In this document: one piece after another, positions 62,851 through 64,000 of the stretch
Layout: each line of letters begins with the position of its first letter
How positions within the stretch are numbered: the stretch's first letter is position 1
DNA from: Balneolaceae bacterium
GTDB taxonomy: Bacteria; Bacteroidota; Rhodothermia; Balneolales; Balneolaceae
Direction: 5' to 3'
NCBI GenBank assembly: GCA_020832285.1
Contig: JAFIFB010000092.1
Location: 48,647-112,646, forward strand
Length of the DNA stretch: 64,000 nt
Translations under genes and position numbers: made by a program
Notes under the pieces: generated by a model
What the model saw: the letters and a program-made list of their open reading frames with translations, nothing else
Databases searched by the model: none
Told to the model about the DNA's origin: nothing

Positions 62851-63216
62851 TTAGTCTCTTTTTTTCAATTCCAGGATTTCATCTTCGATATTCTCCCGGA
62901 TGATATGCACATTGTTCCAACCGGGTTCCTTCAGTATGGTGGAAACCACTTATTTTGGCAAGTCATCTAACAGACGGACGGCCTCTATATGGCGGATTGG
63001 GTTGGACGTATCTACAGGGTTTTCAAATGCGTTGGGCCAATAATGGACAAATACCTGATATACATTCCGCTCGATGACAATCCCATCAATGGAGCGGAGC
63101 ATTTTGTTGCTTTATTCTTCAAATTTCCGGTTCACGAAGTGCCAGTCGAGCTCTCCGTCCGGATCATTGATGAACCCGTCGAGTGTGGCCATCATGGCAC
63201 ATATCAGCTTTCGCAT
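62851..63216 (-). pseudogene. Dihydrofolate reductase-family (RibD C-terminal-like) pseudogene
   Basis: From ATG 63216 one frame reads MRKLICAMMATLDGFINDPD and GELDWHFVNRKFEE, stop (TAA, codon 35), SNKMLRSIDGIVIERNVYQ, YWPNAFENPVDTSNPI, LDDLPK, stop (TAA, codon 89), VVSTILKEPGWNNVHIIREN and ELKKRD, stop (codon 122). This is the YyaP/YwjB-type DHFR-like family in correct order. Both internal TAA codons could be Tyr codons with a changed third base; no frameshift is needed. The normal C-terminal quarter is missing. It lies 12 bp downstream of the VOC gene on the same strand. Confidence 0.8.
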
Positions 63217-63228
63217 GGAATTCCGTGT

Positions 63229-63651
63229 CTACTTATCTCCGTAATTGATCATCCACTGGATACCGAACTTATCAGCAAACATGGCAAACTTCTCCGCCCA
63301 GTCCGTTTCATCGAGAGGCATAAATACCTTACCGCCTTCAGATAGTTTACTGTATATCTTCTCTGCTTCTTCGGAACTTTCCGGTTCGAGTGAGAGGTAG
63401 TAATTGCCGTTTTTTTGAATGTTTGCCTCATGACCTGTTCCTGCATCTGATGCCATCAGAATTTGATCTTTGCCGGCAATTTCCAGTGCTACATGAGCCA
63501 GTTTGTTCTGATCTTGCTCCGGCATTTCTGAAGTGCCGGGCATTTCATTGAACCGCATTTTAAATACTTCTCCGCCAAATACGGATTGATAAAATTCAAA
63601 CGCTTCTTCAGCGTTGCCGTTAAAGATCAGGTATGGATTGATAGTTTTCAT
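63229..63651 (-). CDS. PhnB-like VOC protein
   Basis: The 140-residue protein is one VOC domain of the PhnB type: INPYLIFNGNAEEAFEFYQS, VFGGEVFKMRFNEMPG, LAHVALEIAGKDQILMASD and a C-terminal WAEKFAMFADKFGIQWMINY, the standard ending of PhnB/3-demethylubiquinone methyltransferase-like proteins. These are small dimeric proteins of mostly unknown substrate. It was probably co-transcribed with the DHFR-family gene, now broken, that follows it. Confidence 0.88.
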   Translation of the reverse strand: MKTINPYLIFNGNAEEAFEFYQSVFGGEVFKMRFNEMPGTSEMPEQDQNKLAHVALEIAGKDQILMASDAGTGHEANIQKNGNYYLSLEPESSEEAEKIYSKLSEGGKVFMPLDETDWAEKFAMFADKFGIQWMINYGDK

Positions 63652-64000
63652 GTTGATTTGTTTTAGGGTTTTGTGTTGATATCAGAAAAACCTGTCGGGT
63701 TTTTGATATTGAAATTTTCAGGGTCAGGGTAAATGGTTTGCACGTACAATTCCTTTCATATCACCACTCTCCGTTTGCCATCTTTTTACGCCTTGCCAGC
63801 TCCTTCTTACTGGGCTCAGTACTGGGGAAGGTACCGCGCTGGATATCTCCGTCTGGTACATAGTGTCTTTAAGAAAACACCTTCTTTTTAAGAAAAATCC
63901 AAATTTTTTCTGTCGATTTTCAGTGTGGATATATAGCGATGGATGTTTTTGGTCTGCAATCAGAGCTGATGGTTGAGAACTGGCCCTGGCAAGGTGAATT
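63652..64000. other. Window end, no intact gene
   Basis: On the minus strand at about 63768-63870 one frame reads YVPDGDIQRGTFPSTEPSKK and ELARRKKMANGEW before a stop, which looks like the C-terminus of a lost protein. There is no start and an in-frame stop lies just before it. I recognise no family and call no gene. Confidence 0.35.

Overview
The window is ordinary bacterial chromosome of moderate GC, densely coded in long co-directional runs, with several intergenic regions rich in repeats. Gene content and protein style point to the Bacteroidota/Balneolota side of the FCB group, most likely a Balneolaceae-like marine or halophilic bacterium. The reasons are a NagB fused to a LmbE-type domain, ribosomal protein S1 and IF-2 with long charged extensions, many lipoproteins with short lipoboxes, DUF1343/NamZ, a CocE-type secreted hydrolase and mostly weak Shine-Dalgarno sequences. 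This placement is inferred from family knowledge and was not tested by any search.

Layout. 1-6.2 kb, minus strand: the classical rimP-nusA-infB-rbfA-truB-ribF transcription/translation operon (ribF runs off the left edge). 6.4-16.6 kb: a DUF192 lipoprotein, fbp, coaE-prfB (prfB with a programmed +1 frameshift), an ElaB-like membrane protein, two ABC half-transporters of the heterodimeric BmrC/BmrD type with an RNase Z gene between them, and a renalase-like flavoprotein. 17-25 kb, minus strand: AtuA-like protein, SDR, queE-queD, a sulfotransferase, ppa, prfA and nagB-LmbE. tRNA-Leu(CAG) follows at 25.5 kb. 25.8-30.5 kb: an orphan substrate-binding lipoprotein, a DUF218 protein, a 272-bp non-autonomous transposon with perfect ends and a target duplication, and a two-domain lipoprotein. 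30.5-38 kb: clpC, gpmI and rpsT (minus), divergent from cmk and rpsA (plus). 38-42 kb: VOC protein, AraC regulator, a 0.9-kb repeat hotspot and an acetolactate-synthase-like enzyme. 42.5-49 kb: Kelch protein, ArsR/SRPBCC pair, serine hydrolase and ftsH. 49-56 kb is accessory in character: two PIN-toxin modules with different antitoxin classes, a cupin, an AT-rich unknown protein, a lipoprotein pseudogene and an MsbA-like ABC exporter. 56-64 kb: AlkA-like glycosylase, CocE/S15 hydrolase, D-aminoacylase-like amidohydrolase, SRPBCC protein, NamZ, a DHFR-family pseudogene and a VOC protein.

The most unusual content is intergenic. At least twelve loci hold degenerate tandem repeats with a strict 7-bp period (CCCGTAT, TCAGCNN, GATACTC, TTTTGGG and GATGCGG classes). 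Several are combined in the same order with an AATTTTCAA-rich spacer, giving a recurring composite module. Two MITE-like elements each have a second copy in the window, and a 0.3-0.4-kb noncoding block is directly duplicated 10 kb apart; one copy carries a REP-like double hairpin bounded by GGGCT repeats. Two short genes are disrupted only by in-frame stop codons (TGA at a lipobox cysteine, TAA twice where tyrosine seems likely) with the frame otherwise intact. No CRISPR array, prophage or complete insertion sequence was found, and I cannot point to a convincing new multi-gene system; the heptad and composite repeat family is the best candidate for something undescribed.
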